This document shows positions 14,226 to 22,574 of a stretch of DNA of 43,683 nucleotides, piece by piece. The translations under genes and the position numbers were made by a program. The notes under the pieces were generated by a model, which saw only the letters and a list, made by a program, of their open reading frames with translations, did not search any database and was not told where the DNA came from. The stretch is from assembly GCA_030691735.1 (NCBI GenBank), contig JAUYDS010000170.1, positions 1 through 43,683 of the forward strand, written 5' to 3'. The DNA comes from Candidatus Aminicenantota bacterium. GTDB lineage: Bacteria > Acidobacteriota > Aminicenantia > Aminicenantales > UBA4085. Position 1 is the first letter of the stretch, and every line of letters starts with the position of its first letter.

Positions 14226-16718
14226 CTACTTGGCGTCCTCTTTGGCCTCGGCCTTGATCCGGACCTTGTCCGGCCAGACCGGATCGAACTTGCCGTTGCC
14301 ATCCACGTCGATGAAGATGGGATTGGTCAGGGCGTAAGGGAGAGCGGCGTTCGTCGCCAGCCCTTCCGCCGTCTGGCGCTGGACGACGGGATAGAGCGTC
14401 CTCTTGCCCAGGACCTCGACGATCAGCGCCGCGTCCCGGTCCAGGGCGATGCCCAGGCTCGGGAGGCGGAACTTTTCGAGCGCTGTGTCCGCCGCCTTGA
14501 CGGGAAAGACGATCCTCCGCTCCCCGTTGACGATCAGCCGGACCTCGTCGACCGAAATCCAGGGCGCGCCGCTGACCTTCATAGAGAGATCGACCCGGCC
14601 GTCCTTGGCGGTCAGCGTGTCGCCGGGGACCGCGGCGGCGTTGACCTTGAAGTCGATGAACGGTCCGTTGGTCACGAACGAGCGGCCTTTGCGCAGGGCC
14701 TGGAAGAGGGCCTCGGCGTCGAGGGCGTCGCCCCTGCCGCCGGAATAAAAGACATAGGTCCGGGAGAAGCCGGGTTCGCCCCCGTCGATGGCGTGGGAAT
14801 CGGAGGAGCCCACGATGGGGAAGAAGTAGCCGCGGTTCAAAAGATGCAGCCAGTCCTCGATGGAGTCCTGGTTGCCGCGAAAAAAGGTCGGGCCGTTCAT
14901 CGCCTCCAACACGTTGAAGGCGAGGTCGAACCCTTGATTGGCGAAGGCCGCCGTCTCCTTGTCGAGCTGGTAGTTGTTGAAATAGCCCAGGTCTCCCGCC
15001 CGCGGGTGGTCCACCTGGGATATCGCCTCGGGATTTTTGGCCCGGCTGGAGGTGAAAAGCGCGGTCGCCTTTTCCGGAACGACGCTGATGGCCCCCTTCA
15101 TCTCTTCCCCATCAAGGAGCTTCATTGGGTAGGTGTTGTAATGGATGACGGCGCTCTTCGTGACCTCGCTCCCGAGGACCACGGCTAGGTATTTGTTCAA
15201 CCCGAGACGTTTCAAGGTCGTGGCGTAGTCCGTGACGTAGTTGTGGTCCGTGGCGACGGCCACGTCCACGCCCTCCCCGACGATCGAGCGCAGCCGCTCG
15301 GGAACGAGCATCTGGCCGTCGGAGTTCTGGGTGTGCATGTGCGGATCGAGGCCGATCAAGGTCGGCGTCTCGATGACCTTGTCGACCGTGAAGGCGAGCG
15401 TCTGGACGTCGTCCTTGAGGATCTCCATGACCTTCTCGTCCCGGGTGTATTCAAGACCCCGGGAGGCGGAGGCGAGGTAAATGCCGACCGGCAGCCGGAC
15501 CTCCATGCCCTCCTCAGGGGGATAGACGGAGTTCTTGAACGCCTCATGATTGCGTCCGGTGTCGCGCGGGTTCTCGGGCCGGAAATAGGGCGTCTTGGTC
15601 GGATCGAGCCCGATGAAACTGACCTTGCCCGGGACATATTCGCCCTTGCCGTTCTTGATCTTGACCTTGACCGTTCCCAAGGCGGGACCGGCCAGGACGC
15701 AGAGGTTTTCCGCGTTGGATTTCACGGTCAGGAACTTCTCGCGGACGGAGGGGAAGACATTCGCCCGGACCTCATAAGTCCCCTCCGGCAGGGAAATATC
15801 GAAGGCGAAGGGCTCTTCGAGGAACGTCCGGAAGAAGACTGATGTCGTCTGGAGCTCGCGGACGATGACCTCCATGAACGGTCCTTCGACGTTCTTGAAG
15901 GCGAAGGCGGCCCTCTGTGTTTTGGCCTTCTGCGCTTCATAGAGGGTTTGGAGCAGGTTGTCCGGCTGGGTGTTCGCATAGAGCGTGTACTGGACCTTGA
16001 ACGTCGCGCCCGGGGCGAGCCGGCCCGGATTCCGGTGCTCGCCCTCTTCGACCGGGTTCGAATTCAGCCAGCCCAGATAATGGGCTTTTCGGGGATAGAC
16101 GCGGAAATTGAGCTGAGGCGTGGATGTCCGGTTGTAGGGGCTGAAGGAATACGTGTGGTTGGCGTTGAAATACAGCGAATAGCTCAGGTCTTTGCAGTCG
16201 ACGGTCCCCGTGTTTTTGAGGACCGAGGCGAGCACGATCTTGCCCTGGCCCGGAAAGAGCTGATAGGTGGTCGTGATCTCGACCTTGCCCCAGTCCGCTT
16301 TTTCGTGAACGGCCGTGCAGGTGAACGTCACGGTCCCGTCGGCCGCGGCCTTCGGCCCGAAGGTCACGCTCTTGTACACGGCATATTCGGTCTTGTTTTT
16401 GATCCGGAGCTGGGGGGCCCCGATGTTCACCGTGGCTTGGAGTCTTTTGCCGGCGGGGAGGAATCCCAGGATGCTTCCCATCGCGTCGGGGGCCGGATAC
16501 CCCATCTGGGTGATCTGAGGTCGCCGGCTTCCTCCGATGAGGAGCAGATATTGGCCGTCGGACGCGACCATGTCGCCGGGTTTCCAGATGGTGGAGAATT
16601 TTTCCGGAAGGTCGCTCTCGCTTTGGACGACCTTGACGGTCAGATCGGCCCCGTAGAGGACCGCCCCGAGAAGGACGAGGACGATGAATCCGAAGGCGGC
16701 CCGGATCGATTTCGGCAT
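14226..16718 (-). CDS. Large secreted CehA/McbA-type metallohydrolase (PHP domain)
   Basis: 830 residues from ATG 16718, chosen over ATG 16724 because AAGGAG lies seven bases before it. A signal peptide covers residues 1-24. Residues 25-450 are beta-rich, with segments resembling carboxypeptidase-regulatory folds (PEGTYEVRANVF, PVGIYLASASRG). The PHP metal site begins with DPHMHTQNSDG (H460, H462, D467), followed by VAVATDHN (D491, H492) and later QVDHPRAG and VGSSDSHAIDGGEPG. This is the arrangement of CehA/McbA-family hydrolases, a few of which cleave carbaryl or esters. The natural substrate is unknown; in these bacteria the family is large and exported. Confidence 0.82.
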   Translation of the reverse strand: MPKSIRAAFGFIVLVLLGAVLYGADLTVKVVQSESDLPEKFSTIWKPGDMVASDGQYLLLIGGSRRPQITQMGYPAPDAMGSILGFLPAGKRLQATVNIGAPQLRIKNKTEYAVYKSVTFGPKAAADGTVTFTCTAVHEKADWGKVEITTTYQLFPGQGKIVLASVLKNTGTVDCKDLSYSLYFNANHTYSFSPYNRTSTPQLNFRVYPRKAHYLGWLNSNPVEEGEHRNPGRLAPGATFKVQYTLYANTQPDNLLQTLYEAQKAKTQRAAFAFKNVEGPFMEVIVRELQTTSVFFRTFLEEPFAFDISLPEGTYEVRANVFPSVREKFLTVKSNAENLCVLAGPALGTVKVKIKNGKGEYVPGKVSFIGLDPTKTPYFRPENPRDTGRNHEAFKNSVYPPEEGMEVRLPVGIYLASASRGLEYTRDEKVMEILKDDVQTLAFTVDKVIETPTLIGLDPHMHTQNSDGQMLVPERLRSIVGEGVDVAVATDHNYVTDYATTLKRLGLNKYLAVVLGSEVTKSAVIHYNTYPMKLLDGEEMKGAISVVPEKATALFTSSRAKNPEAISQVDHPRAGDLGYFNNYQLDKETAAFANQGFDLAFNVLEAMNGPTFFRGNQDSIEDWLHLLNRGYFFPIVGSSDSHAIDGGEPGFSRTYVFYSGGRGDALDAEALFQALRKGRSFVTNGPFIDFKVNAAAVPGDTLTAKDGRVDLSMKVSGAPWISVDEVRLIVNGERRIVFPVKAADTALEKFRLPSLGIALDRDAALIVEVLGKRTLYPVVQRQTAEGLATNAALPYALTNPIFIDVDGNGKFDPVWPDKVRIKAEAKEDAK

Positions 16719-16764
16719 GGCCATACTCCTTAAGAAGCCCTTAACTTATAATAATTATCTTTCG

Positions 16765-16794
16765 TTTGCAACGACCCCCCGCTTGGACTAAAAT
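16765..16794 (+). promoter_or_regulatory. Promoter of the COG3375 acetyltransferase gene
   Basis: TTTGCA (16765-16770), 18-bp spacer, TAAAAT (16789-16794). Expected transcription start is about 16801, where the reading frame has TTG, with ATG at 16807. The message would be leaderless or nearly so. The region 16725-16800 also carries the divergent PHP gene start. Confidence 0.45.
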
Positions 16795-16806
16795 CGGGAC
16801 TTGAAC

Positions 16807-17766
16807 ATGGGGCGTCAGGAAAAAATTCTGTCGGGCAAAGAGCTGAGATTCCTGCTCAAGGTCGAGACCTCGGGAACGGCCGAGGATTACCTGAGATACG
16901 AGGCCTTGCGCAACGACATCTGGGGTTGTGCCGAGGACAATCTGCCGGGCTCGCGGAACATGATGTGCGAGAATTACCTTCATGACGGAAGCAGCCTCTT
17001 CCTCGCCGCCTATGTCGCCGATCCGTCCGGGTCGTTCATCGAGGACCGGGCCCATCTGGTCGGTTTTTCCTACGGCTTCGTCGGCGTCCGCGACAAGAAG
17101 ATCTGCTTCAAATCCCTGGACAACCTCTGGTTCTATTCCCAATACACCGGAGTCCTCCCCGCCTATCGCGGCTTTGGCCTCGGGGTGGGCCTCAAGGAAT
17201 TCCAAAAAGACGTCCTGGCCGACGTCTTCGGGGTGACCACCGTGACCTGCACCTTCGATCCGCTGACCGGCGTCAACGCCTCCCGGAACATTCATCATTT
17301 CGGCATGGACGTCCTGGAATACCGGGCGGCCACGTACGGCGAATACGGCGGGTTCCTCAACCGGCTCGACGTCCCGACGGACCGGTTCTTCATGGTCTGG
17401 GACCTGAAGAAGCCGAAGTCCCGGCCGGACGTCCGTCTGGACGGTCTCGTCGCCGGCCGTCACGACGTCGTCGAGGTCGAACATCGCCGCGTTCCGGGGC
17501 GATCGGGCCCTCTCGATCTCGAAACCGTCCGGGCCCTGCGGCTGGAGCTCGACGGCGAACCTCTCCTCATCCGGATCCCCCGCGATTTCTATGCTCTGCT
17601 CCGCGAGACGGACGTGGCCGATCCCGCCGTGCGCGGCATCCCCTTGGAGTGGCGGATGCGGACGCGGGAAGCCTTTCAAACCTTGTTCGGCCGGGGCTAC
17701 AAGATCATGGATTTCCGGACCCTTCCCGGCCCTCCCGCCGCGAATGACTACGTCCTGTCCAGGTAG
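16807..17766 (+). CDS. COG3375-type GNAT acetyltransferase
   Basis: 319 residues from ATG 16807 (TTG 16801 is an alternative that would put the start exactly at the expected transcription start). The GNAT acetyl-CoA motif A is visible as YTGVLPAYRGFGLGVGLKEFQ-type sequence (Q/RxxGxG/A: YRGFGLG, about residues 117-123), after a strand with LVGFSYGFVGV. The C-terminal 120 residues (after FFMVWDL) are a second, non-GNAT region with KIMDFRTLP near the end. COG3375 proteins are predicted acetyltransferases of unknown substrate. It ends four bases before the permease gene. Confidence 0.8.
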   Translation: MGRQEKILSGKELRFLLKVETSGTAEDYLRYEALRNDIWGCAEDNLPGSRNMMCENYLHDGSSLFLAAYVADPSGSFIEDRAHLVGFSYGFVGVRDKKICFKSLDNLWFYSQYTGVLPAYRGFGLGVGLKEFQKDVLADVFGVTTVTCTFDPLTGVNASRNIHHFGMDVLEYRAATYGEYGGFLNRLDVPTDRFFMVWDLKKPKSRPDVRLDGLVAGRHDVVEVEHRRVPGRSGPLDLETVRALRLELDGEPLLIRIPRDFYALLRETDVADPAVRGIPLEWRMRTREAFQTLFGRGYKIMDFRTLPGPPAANDYVLSR

Positions 17767-17769
17767 ACG

Positions 17770-19131
17770 ATGCGATTCTCCGAGTGCGTTCATTTCGCCC
17801 TGTCCAACCTCCGGGACATGAAGCTGCGGACGGCCTTGACCTCGTTCGGGGTCACCGTGGGAATCGGCGCGCTCGTGGCCATGGTTGGGTTCGGACAGGG
17901 TCTGCAGAAGAACGTCACGGAGAGCTTCGACAAGCTCGATCTCCTCAATTCGATCACCGTTCTTCCCGGCGATTCGTTCTCCCGGAATCCGCTCCGCGAT
18001 CCGGACGAGCCCGCTCCGCAGGAGCCGAGGCGCAAAGGCGCGTCCAAGCCGCTGGATGACGAAGCGATTCAAAGGCTCGAGCGCCTGCCGGGCGTCGAGA
18101 TGGTCTTTCCGGAGATCCGTTTTCCGGCGCTGGTCGGAATCGGCGATATTGAGGAGTTGAAGCTGGTCCAGATCGTCCCGGCGAAGATCACCTCGTCCAA
18201 GATCGTCAAGCTCGAAGCGGGCCGGCCTTTCGACCGCGACGACGAAGACGCCGTGATCATCAGCCGGACCCTTCTCCGCCGGATGGACATCTCCGATCCC
18301 GGCGCGGTGATCGGTCGCAAACTGCGTCTCTCCTCGCTTGCCTTCGATTTCGGCGGGTTCGATCCCGGGAACCTGGCGGCGATCTTTCAGGGCGGCCGGC
18401 TTCCGTTCAAGAAACGCGATTACGAATTCACCGTGGTCGGCGTCATGGCCAACCTGGGATTCATGGGTCCGACGCCGCTCCAAAGCGACATTTTCATCCC
18501 TCCGGGCTCGGCGCGGCGGATCGAAAAGCTTCCCTTCACGAACATCTGGGATCTGTTCCGGGCCAAGGACGGAGCGCTGGGGTATTCTGCGGTCAACCTC
18601 CGCCTGACCTCGCCGGCCTCGGTGGACGCCGTCAAACGCCGGATCCAGGACATGGGCTTCTCGACCTTCGCCCTGGTCGACCAGTTCAACCAGATCAAGA
18701 CGAGCTTCGTCTTCATGGACATGGTCCTGGCGGCCGTGGGCATGATCGCCATCTTCGTCGCGGCCCTGGGCATCATCAACACGATGATGATGTCGATCCT
18801 GGAACGGTATTCCGAGATCGGCATCATGAAGGCCGTCGGCGCCAGCCGCAGCGACATCAAGAAGATCTTCTTCGTCGAATCGAGCGCGATCGGGTTCCTG
18901 GGCGGGGTCTTCGGACTCGGCCTCGGCTGGGCGGTCAGCCGGATCATCAATCGCGTCGTCAATTATTTCCTGGCCAAACAGGGGATCCCCTTCATCGAAT
19001 ATTTTCGTTTTCCGTGGTGGCTGGTCTTGGGGGCCGTCGCCTTCGCCGTCATGGTCAGCCTGGTCGCCGGGATCCTGCCGGCCATGCGCGCGGCGAAGGT
19101 CGATCCCGTCGTCGCCTTGCGGCATGAATAA
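17770..19131 (+). CDS. ABC transporter permease, MacB/FtsX type
   Basis: 453 residues. One N-terminal membrane segment (about residues 20-45, TSFGVTVGIGALVAMVGFGQG), a large periplasmic domain of about 270 residues (MacB-PCD), and three C-terminal membrane segments (FTSX domain: MVLAAVGMIAIFVAALGIINTM, ERYSEIGIMKAVGAS, then two more). Ends in MRAAKVDPVVALRHE, a typical MacB tail. Such permeases work with a MacB-type ATPase and a periplasmic adaptor to move lipoproteins or small molecules; neither partner is in the window, so the ATPase must be elsewhere. It follows the acetyltransferase by four bases. Confidence 0.88.
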   Translation: MRFSECVHFALSNLRDMKLRTALTSFGVTVGIGALVAMVGFGQGLQKNVTESFDKLDLLNSITVLPGDSFSRNPLRDPDEPAPQEPRRKGASKPLDDEAIQRLERLPGVEMVFPEIRFPALVGIGDIEELKLVQIVPAKITSSKIVKLEAGRPFDRDDEDAVIISRTLLRRMDISDPGAVIGRKLRLSSLAFDFGGFDPGNLAAIFQGGRLPFKKRDYEFTVVGVMANLGFMGPTPLQSDIFIPPGSARRIEKLPFTNIWDLFRAKDGALGYSAVNLRLTSPASVDAVKRRIQDMGFSTFALVDQFNQIKTSFVFMDMVLAAVGMIAIFVAALGIINTMMMSILERYSEIGIMKAVGASRSDIKKIFFVESSAIGFLGGVFGLGLGWAVSRIINRVVNYFLAKQGIPFIEYFRFPWWLVLGAVAFAVMVSLVAGILPAMRAAKVDPVVALRHE

Positions 19132-19162
19132 AAGAAGGAGATGAAGATCCGGAATCAGCGAT

Positions 19163-19281
19163 GCTCGCGCCAGGGTCGTCCCCGGCTCCCTGGGGAACCA
19201 GTCCCGTCGGTTCCCCCCGTCGGAAAAACCGACGGGACCCCCCTCCGCTATGGGAGCCTTTGGGACGACCCTGGCGCGAGC
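19163..19281. repeat. Nested cruciform-type inverted repeat
   Basis: Outer perfect 20-base arms: GCTCGCGCCAGGGTCGTCCC (19163-19182) and its reverse complement at 19262-19281. Next arms GGCTCCC (19184-19190) and GGGAGCC (19252-19258). Inner hairpin GTCCCGTCGG (19201-19210) with CCGACGGGAC (19229-19238). The 247-bp gap between the permease and the dipeptidase is otherwise empty. Unrelated in sequence to the other repeats here. It could be a small mobile element, a terminator, or a structured RNA. Confidence 0.85.
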
Positions 19282-19378
19282 TTATCCCTCGATCCTTCAT
19301 CCAGGCCACTTCAGCCGGTCATGGTATCTTTCCTTCAAAGAGAATCGACAATATTATGATGCAGAAAGCAGTCGACAG

Positions 19379-20689
19379 ATGACTAAGATCTTCAGGCCGG
19401 CGGCCGTTCTGGCCGGGCTGGCGTCGATCGTTTGGCTGGCGGCTTGCGCCACCGCCCCCGTCCAATTGGACGAGAAGGGCCTCGAAGCCGAAGCCTGGGA
19501 GCTTCACGCGAGGATGCTGACCGTCGATACGCACTGCGACACGGCCATGAGCATGACCCGGCCGAACTGGGATGTCGGCGAGAGGCACGAACCCGGTAAG
19601 CCCGGCAGCGGACTGATCGACCTGCCCCGGATGAAAGAAGGCGGCCTCGACGCCCTCTTCTTCGGCTGTTTCGTCGGGCAGGGTCCGCTCACGCCCGAAG
19701 GCTACGCCCAGGCCAAGACGCGCGTTCTTCTCATGCTCGACGCCGTGGATAAGATGTGCGAAAAGCACCCCGACCTCGTGACCAAGGCGACGACCCCGGC
19801 CGAGGCCTACCGGATCAAAAAGGAAGGGAAGCGGATCGCCTTCATCGGCATCGAGAACGGCTACGCGATCGGCAAGGACCTGTCGCTCGTCGGCCAATAC
19901 GCTCAGCGCGGAGTGCGCTACCTGACCCTCGTCCACTCCTCCGACAACGACATCTGCGCGTCGTCCACGGACCGCAACCATCCTTCGGACTGGGGGCTGA
20001 GCGATTACGGCAAACAGGTCGTGGCCGAATGCAACCGGCAGGGCGTCATGGTCGACGTCTCGCACATGTCGGAAAAGGCGTTCTACGACGTCCTCAAGGT
20101 CACCAAGACCCCGATCTTTGCCTCGCATTCCTGCTGCCGCGCGGTCTGCGACAATCCCCGGAACCTCACCGACGACCAAATCCGCGCTCTGGCTAAGAAC
20201 GGCGGTGTTCTCCAGATGTGTTTCCTCTCGGCCTATCTCAAAGCGCCCACACCGAACGCGGAACGGGAGAAAGCCCTCAAAGAGCTCGAGGCTAAATACG
20301 GGCCGCAGAGGAACGTCCGGAACATCCAGGACGAGGCGCAGAGGACCAAGGCCAGGCAGGAGTTTCAGGCGATCCGTCAGAAGTATCCCGACGAGCGGGC
20401 CGCGGTCAAGGACATCGTCGACCACATAGATCACATCATCAAGGTCGTCGGCGTCGACTATGCCGGCATCGGCACGGACTTCGACGGCGGCGGCGGGGTC
20501 GCCGACTGCGCCGACGTGAGCCAGATGTACAGGGTGACCATGGAGATGCTGCGGCGGGGCTATTCCGACAAGGATATCCAGAAGATCTGGGGCGAAAACG
20601 TCATGCGCGTCCTCCAAAAGGTGATCGACGGCGGCCGGTGCCCCGGGCTTGCCCGGGGGTCCTTTCCGCCGCGAAGGCTCGTCCCTTGA
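19379..20689 (+). CDS. Membrane dipeptidase (M19), lipoprotein, with repeat-derived C-terminus
   Basis: 436 residues from ATG 19379, which gives a lipoprotein signal with lipobox LAAC (C23). The two-zinc site of renal-dipeptidase-type enzymes is complete: VDTHCDT (H52, D54), GIENGYAIG (bridging Glu), VDVSHMSEK and FASHSCCRAVC (His ligands), and GTDFDGGGG. It cleaves dipeptides, including D-amino-acid-containing ones, outside the cytoplasm. The normal family ends shortly after GENVMRVLQKV; here the last 19 or so residues (GGRCPGLARGSFPPRRLVP) are the translation of repeat copy C, and the stop codon TGA comes from that repeat. Activity should be kept because the added tail follows the catalytic barrel. 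Confidence 0.9.
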   Translation: MTKIFRPAAVLAGLASIVWLAACATAPVQLDEKGLEAEAWELHARMLTVDTHCDTAMSMTRPNWDVGERHEPGKPGSGLIDLPRMKEGGLDALFFGCFVGQGPLTPEGYAQAKTRVLLMLDAVDKMCEKHPDLVTKATTPAEAYRIKKEGKRIAFIGIENGYAIGKDLSLVGQYAQRGVRYLTLVHSSDNDICASSTDRNHPSDWGLSDYGKQVVAECNRQGVMVDVSHMSEKAFYDVLKVTKTPIFASHSCCRAVCDNPRNLTDDQIRALAKNGGVLQMCFLSAYLKAPTPNAEREKALKELEAKYGPQRNVRNIQDEAQRTKARQEFQAIRQKYPDERAAVKDIVDHIDHIIKVVGVDYAGIGTDFDGGGGVADCADVSQMYRVTMEMLRRGYSDKDIQKIWGENVMRVLQKVIDGGRCPGLARGSFPPRRLVP

Positions 20690-20690
20690 C
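20625..20690. repeat. Modular GC-rich palindromic element, copy C (in frame in the dipeptidase)
   Basis: TCGACGGCGGCCGG, module 1 (CCCCGGGC-TT-GCCCGGGG then TCCTTTCCGCCG), and module 3 (CGAAGGCTCGTCCCTTGAC), lacking the module 2 hairpin. Identical to copy B over the shared 45 or so bases apart from one base. It supplies the end of the dipeptidase reading frame. Confidence 0.88.
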
Positions 20691-20742
20691 GCAGCCCAGA
20701 AATAAGAGAGCACAAGGTCGGCGAGCGGCGTGAATTAAAGCC

Positions 20743-20784
20743 GGGGACACGTACCGAATTCAAGAAAATTCGGTACATGTCCCC
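20743..20784. repeat. REP-like hairpin, copy 3
   Basis: GGGGACACGTACCGAATT (20743-20760) pairs with AATTCGGTACATGTCCCC (20767-20784) with one G-T mismatch and loop CAAGAA. It is followed by ATTTTTG, so it may terminate the dipeptidase transcript. Confidence 0.85.
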
Positions 20785-20789
20785 ATTTT

Positions 20790-20806
20790 TGTAAATTATA
20801 TTTACA
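20790..20806 (+). promoter_or_regulatory. Activator site (UAS) dyad TGTAAA-N5-TTTACA
   Basis: TGTAAATTATATTTACA at 20790-20806, followed by CGGC. Centre is 83 bp upstream of the GG of the sigma-54 promoter at 20880. The same dyad stands 82 bp before the promoter at 26316. Likely binding site of the NtrC-type activator encoded at 24025-25359. Confidence 0.7.
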
Positions 20807-20879
20807 CGGCATCTGCCGATTTTTTTCTGATTTTCCGTTTAATATTATTTGAAATCAACAACTTAAGATATTCTCAGCC

Positions 20880-20895
20880 TGGCATAAAGATTGCT
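20880..20895 (+). promoter_or_regulatory. Sigma-54 promoter of the binding protein/kinase/activator operon
   Basis: TGGCATAAAGATTGCT: -24 TGGCATA, four bases, -12 TTGCT, with GG and GC separated by exactly 10 bases. It matches the consensus TGGCAYRNNNNTTGCW at every defined position. Expected start of transcription is about 20906, leaving a 34-base leader before the ATG at 20940. Confidence 0.85.
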
Positions 20896-20939
20896 TTTTA
20901 AAGTTCCCGTTCTTTAATCGGGGTCCGCGTTGGATTATA

Positions 20940-22574
20940 ATGAAAACTAAAGAGATGCCGGCTTATAGATGGGTTTTTGCGCTCCTTTTCTTCGTCGCGG
21001 CCGTCATCCTGTTCGGCTTCCTGCCGGAGTCCGCGGTCCGGTTCCCCCAAGAGCCCCCCCGGCCGGGCGGGATTCTCCACGTCCGGGATTTTTCGGGAAT
21101 GTTCAAGCCCGACCTCGACCCGGCGGGCGGGGCCAACGTCTTCGTCACGGAGCAGATCTTCGACGGGTTGGTCAGGCTCGACAATGATCTCATCCCCAGC
21201 CCGGCGCTGGCCAAGAGCTGGATGCGCGCCGAAGACGGGAAATCGCACGTCTTTTATCTGAGAGAAGGGGTCAAGTTCCACGACGGAAAGGAATTGTCCT
21301 CCCAGGACGTCAAGTTCTCCTTCGAGCGTTTGATCCGCCGGGAAACAAACTCGCCTTTTCGCGAATATTTCCTGTCCAAGGTCGTCGGGGCCAGGGAGTT
21401 CGCCGAGGGGAAAGCCGCGGACGTGGCCGGCTTCAAGACCCCCGAAAAAAATATTTTTGAGGTCCGGTGGCTGAATCCGAATGTCTCGGCCCTTACCCTG
21501 CTGAGCATGAGCTTCTGCAAGGTCCTTCCCCGGGAGAATGTCCTGGCCGAGGGGAAAAACTTTTTCTGGAGGCCGGTCGGGACGGGCCCCTTCAAGTTCG
21601 ATTCCTGGGTGCGGACCCCGCGACTCGTCGAGGCGGGCGTCAGCCTGATCCGGAACAGCGCTTATTTCGGCGAAAAGAAACCGTATCTCGACGGCCTGGA
21701 AATCAGCCCCTTCTATACGGCCGACCAGTTCGTCAACAAGGAAATCGAAGTCATGCCCTTCCTCACGGAGCGGCTGGCGCGGGCGGGCTGTCAGGTCATC
21801 GACGGAGGACTGCAAAACATCACCTTCCTGCTGGTGAGCTGTTCGATCTCCCCGTTGGACAGGCCCTCGGTGCGGAAAGCCCTGACCTTCGGGATCGACA
21901 AAGACAAGCTGGCCCAGGCCGTTCAGGGCGGAGCGTTCAACCGGCGGACGACCAACAATTATATCCCTTCGCAATGGCCGGGTTTTTATCCTTTGGACGG
22001 GGCCTACGATTTCACCCCCGATAAAGCCCGGATGATCCTGGCCGAGCAGGGCTTCTTCTCCGGGAAAGTTTTCCCCAAGGTCAACCTCTTTCTCCCCCTG
22101 CCGCGGAACGAGACCCATCAAAATCTGGCCGCCGCCCTGGAGGACCAGCTGGACAAACTGGGGATCTCGCTGAATCTGAAATACTATCAGGCGCTTCCCG
22201 AGGCCAAGGACTTGCGCCAGCCGTTCCTGGTGCTCGTCGATTGGGCCATGGATGTCCCCGATCCCGAGAGCATCATCCGGCCCCTCTTCCAGTCGGCCGC
22301 CGCAATCAACCTCGGCAATGAGCGGTATACCAGCCTCCGGCTGGACAAGCTTCTAGACGAGGCGGAGCGGGAGCGGAGCGGGGACCGGCGGAACGATCTC
22401 TTCCGTCAGATGGAGCGGGTCCTGGTCGAGGACCTGCCGGCCATCCCCCTCTTCGCCAACGAGCAGAGGATCGCTCTCCAGTCCTATGTCCACGGCCTCA
22501 AGGTGCCCCCCCTGGGATTCAACTACCTGGACGCCAAAGAGATTTGGATGGACAAGAAAGAGCCGCATCAATGA
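20940..22574 (+). CDS. Membrane-anchored solute-binding protein, family 5 (peptide type)
   Basis: 544 residues. One hydrophobic segment (about residues 10-28, WVFALLFFVAAVILFGFL) has no clear cleavage site or lipobox, so the protein is likely anchored. The family 5 fold follows: EQIFDGLVRLDNDLIPSPALAKSW, FYLREGVKFHDGKELSSQDVKFS, GTGPFKF, VRKALTFGIDKDKLAQ, PDPESIIRPLF. Family 5 proteins bind oligopeptides, dipeptides or nickel. No permease or ATPase gene is near; instead the gene overlaps a sensor kinase by ATGA, so it may be a ligand-sensing partner of the kinase rather than a transporter part. ATG 20955 is an alternative start. Confidence 0.85.
   Translation: MKTKEMPAYRWVFALLFFVAAVILFGFLPESAVRFPQEPPRPGGILHVRDFSGMFKPDLDPAGGANVFVTEQIFDGLVRLDNDLIPSPALAKSWMRAEDGKSHVFYLREGVKFHDGKELSSQDVKFSFERLIRRETNSPFREYFLSKVVGAREFAEGKAADVAGFKTPEKNIFEVRWLNPNVSALTLLSMSFCKVLPRENVLAEGKNFFWRPVGTGPFKFDSWVRTPRLVEAGVSLIRNSAYFGEKKPYLDGLEISPFYTADQFVNKEIEVMPFLTERLARAGCQVIDGGLQNITFLLVSCSISPLDRPSVRKALTFGIDKDKLAQAVQGGAFNRRTTNNYIPSQWPGFYPLDGAYDFTPDKARMILAEQGFFSGKVFPKVNLFLPLPRNETHQNLAAALEDQLDKLGISLNLKYYQALPEAKDLRQPFLVLVDWAMDVPDPESIIRPLFQSAAAINLGNERYTSLRLDKLLDEAERERSGDRRNDLFRQMERVLVEDLPAIPLFANEQRIALQSYVHGLKVPPLGFNYLDAKEIWMDKKEPHQ

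Noticed and set aside
16741-19125. 794-codon reverse frame opposite the acetyltransferase and permease genes
   Set aside because: Composition is extreme (Asp, Glu, Gly, Gln) and it spans two well-supported forward genes.
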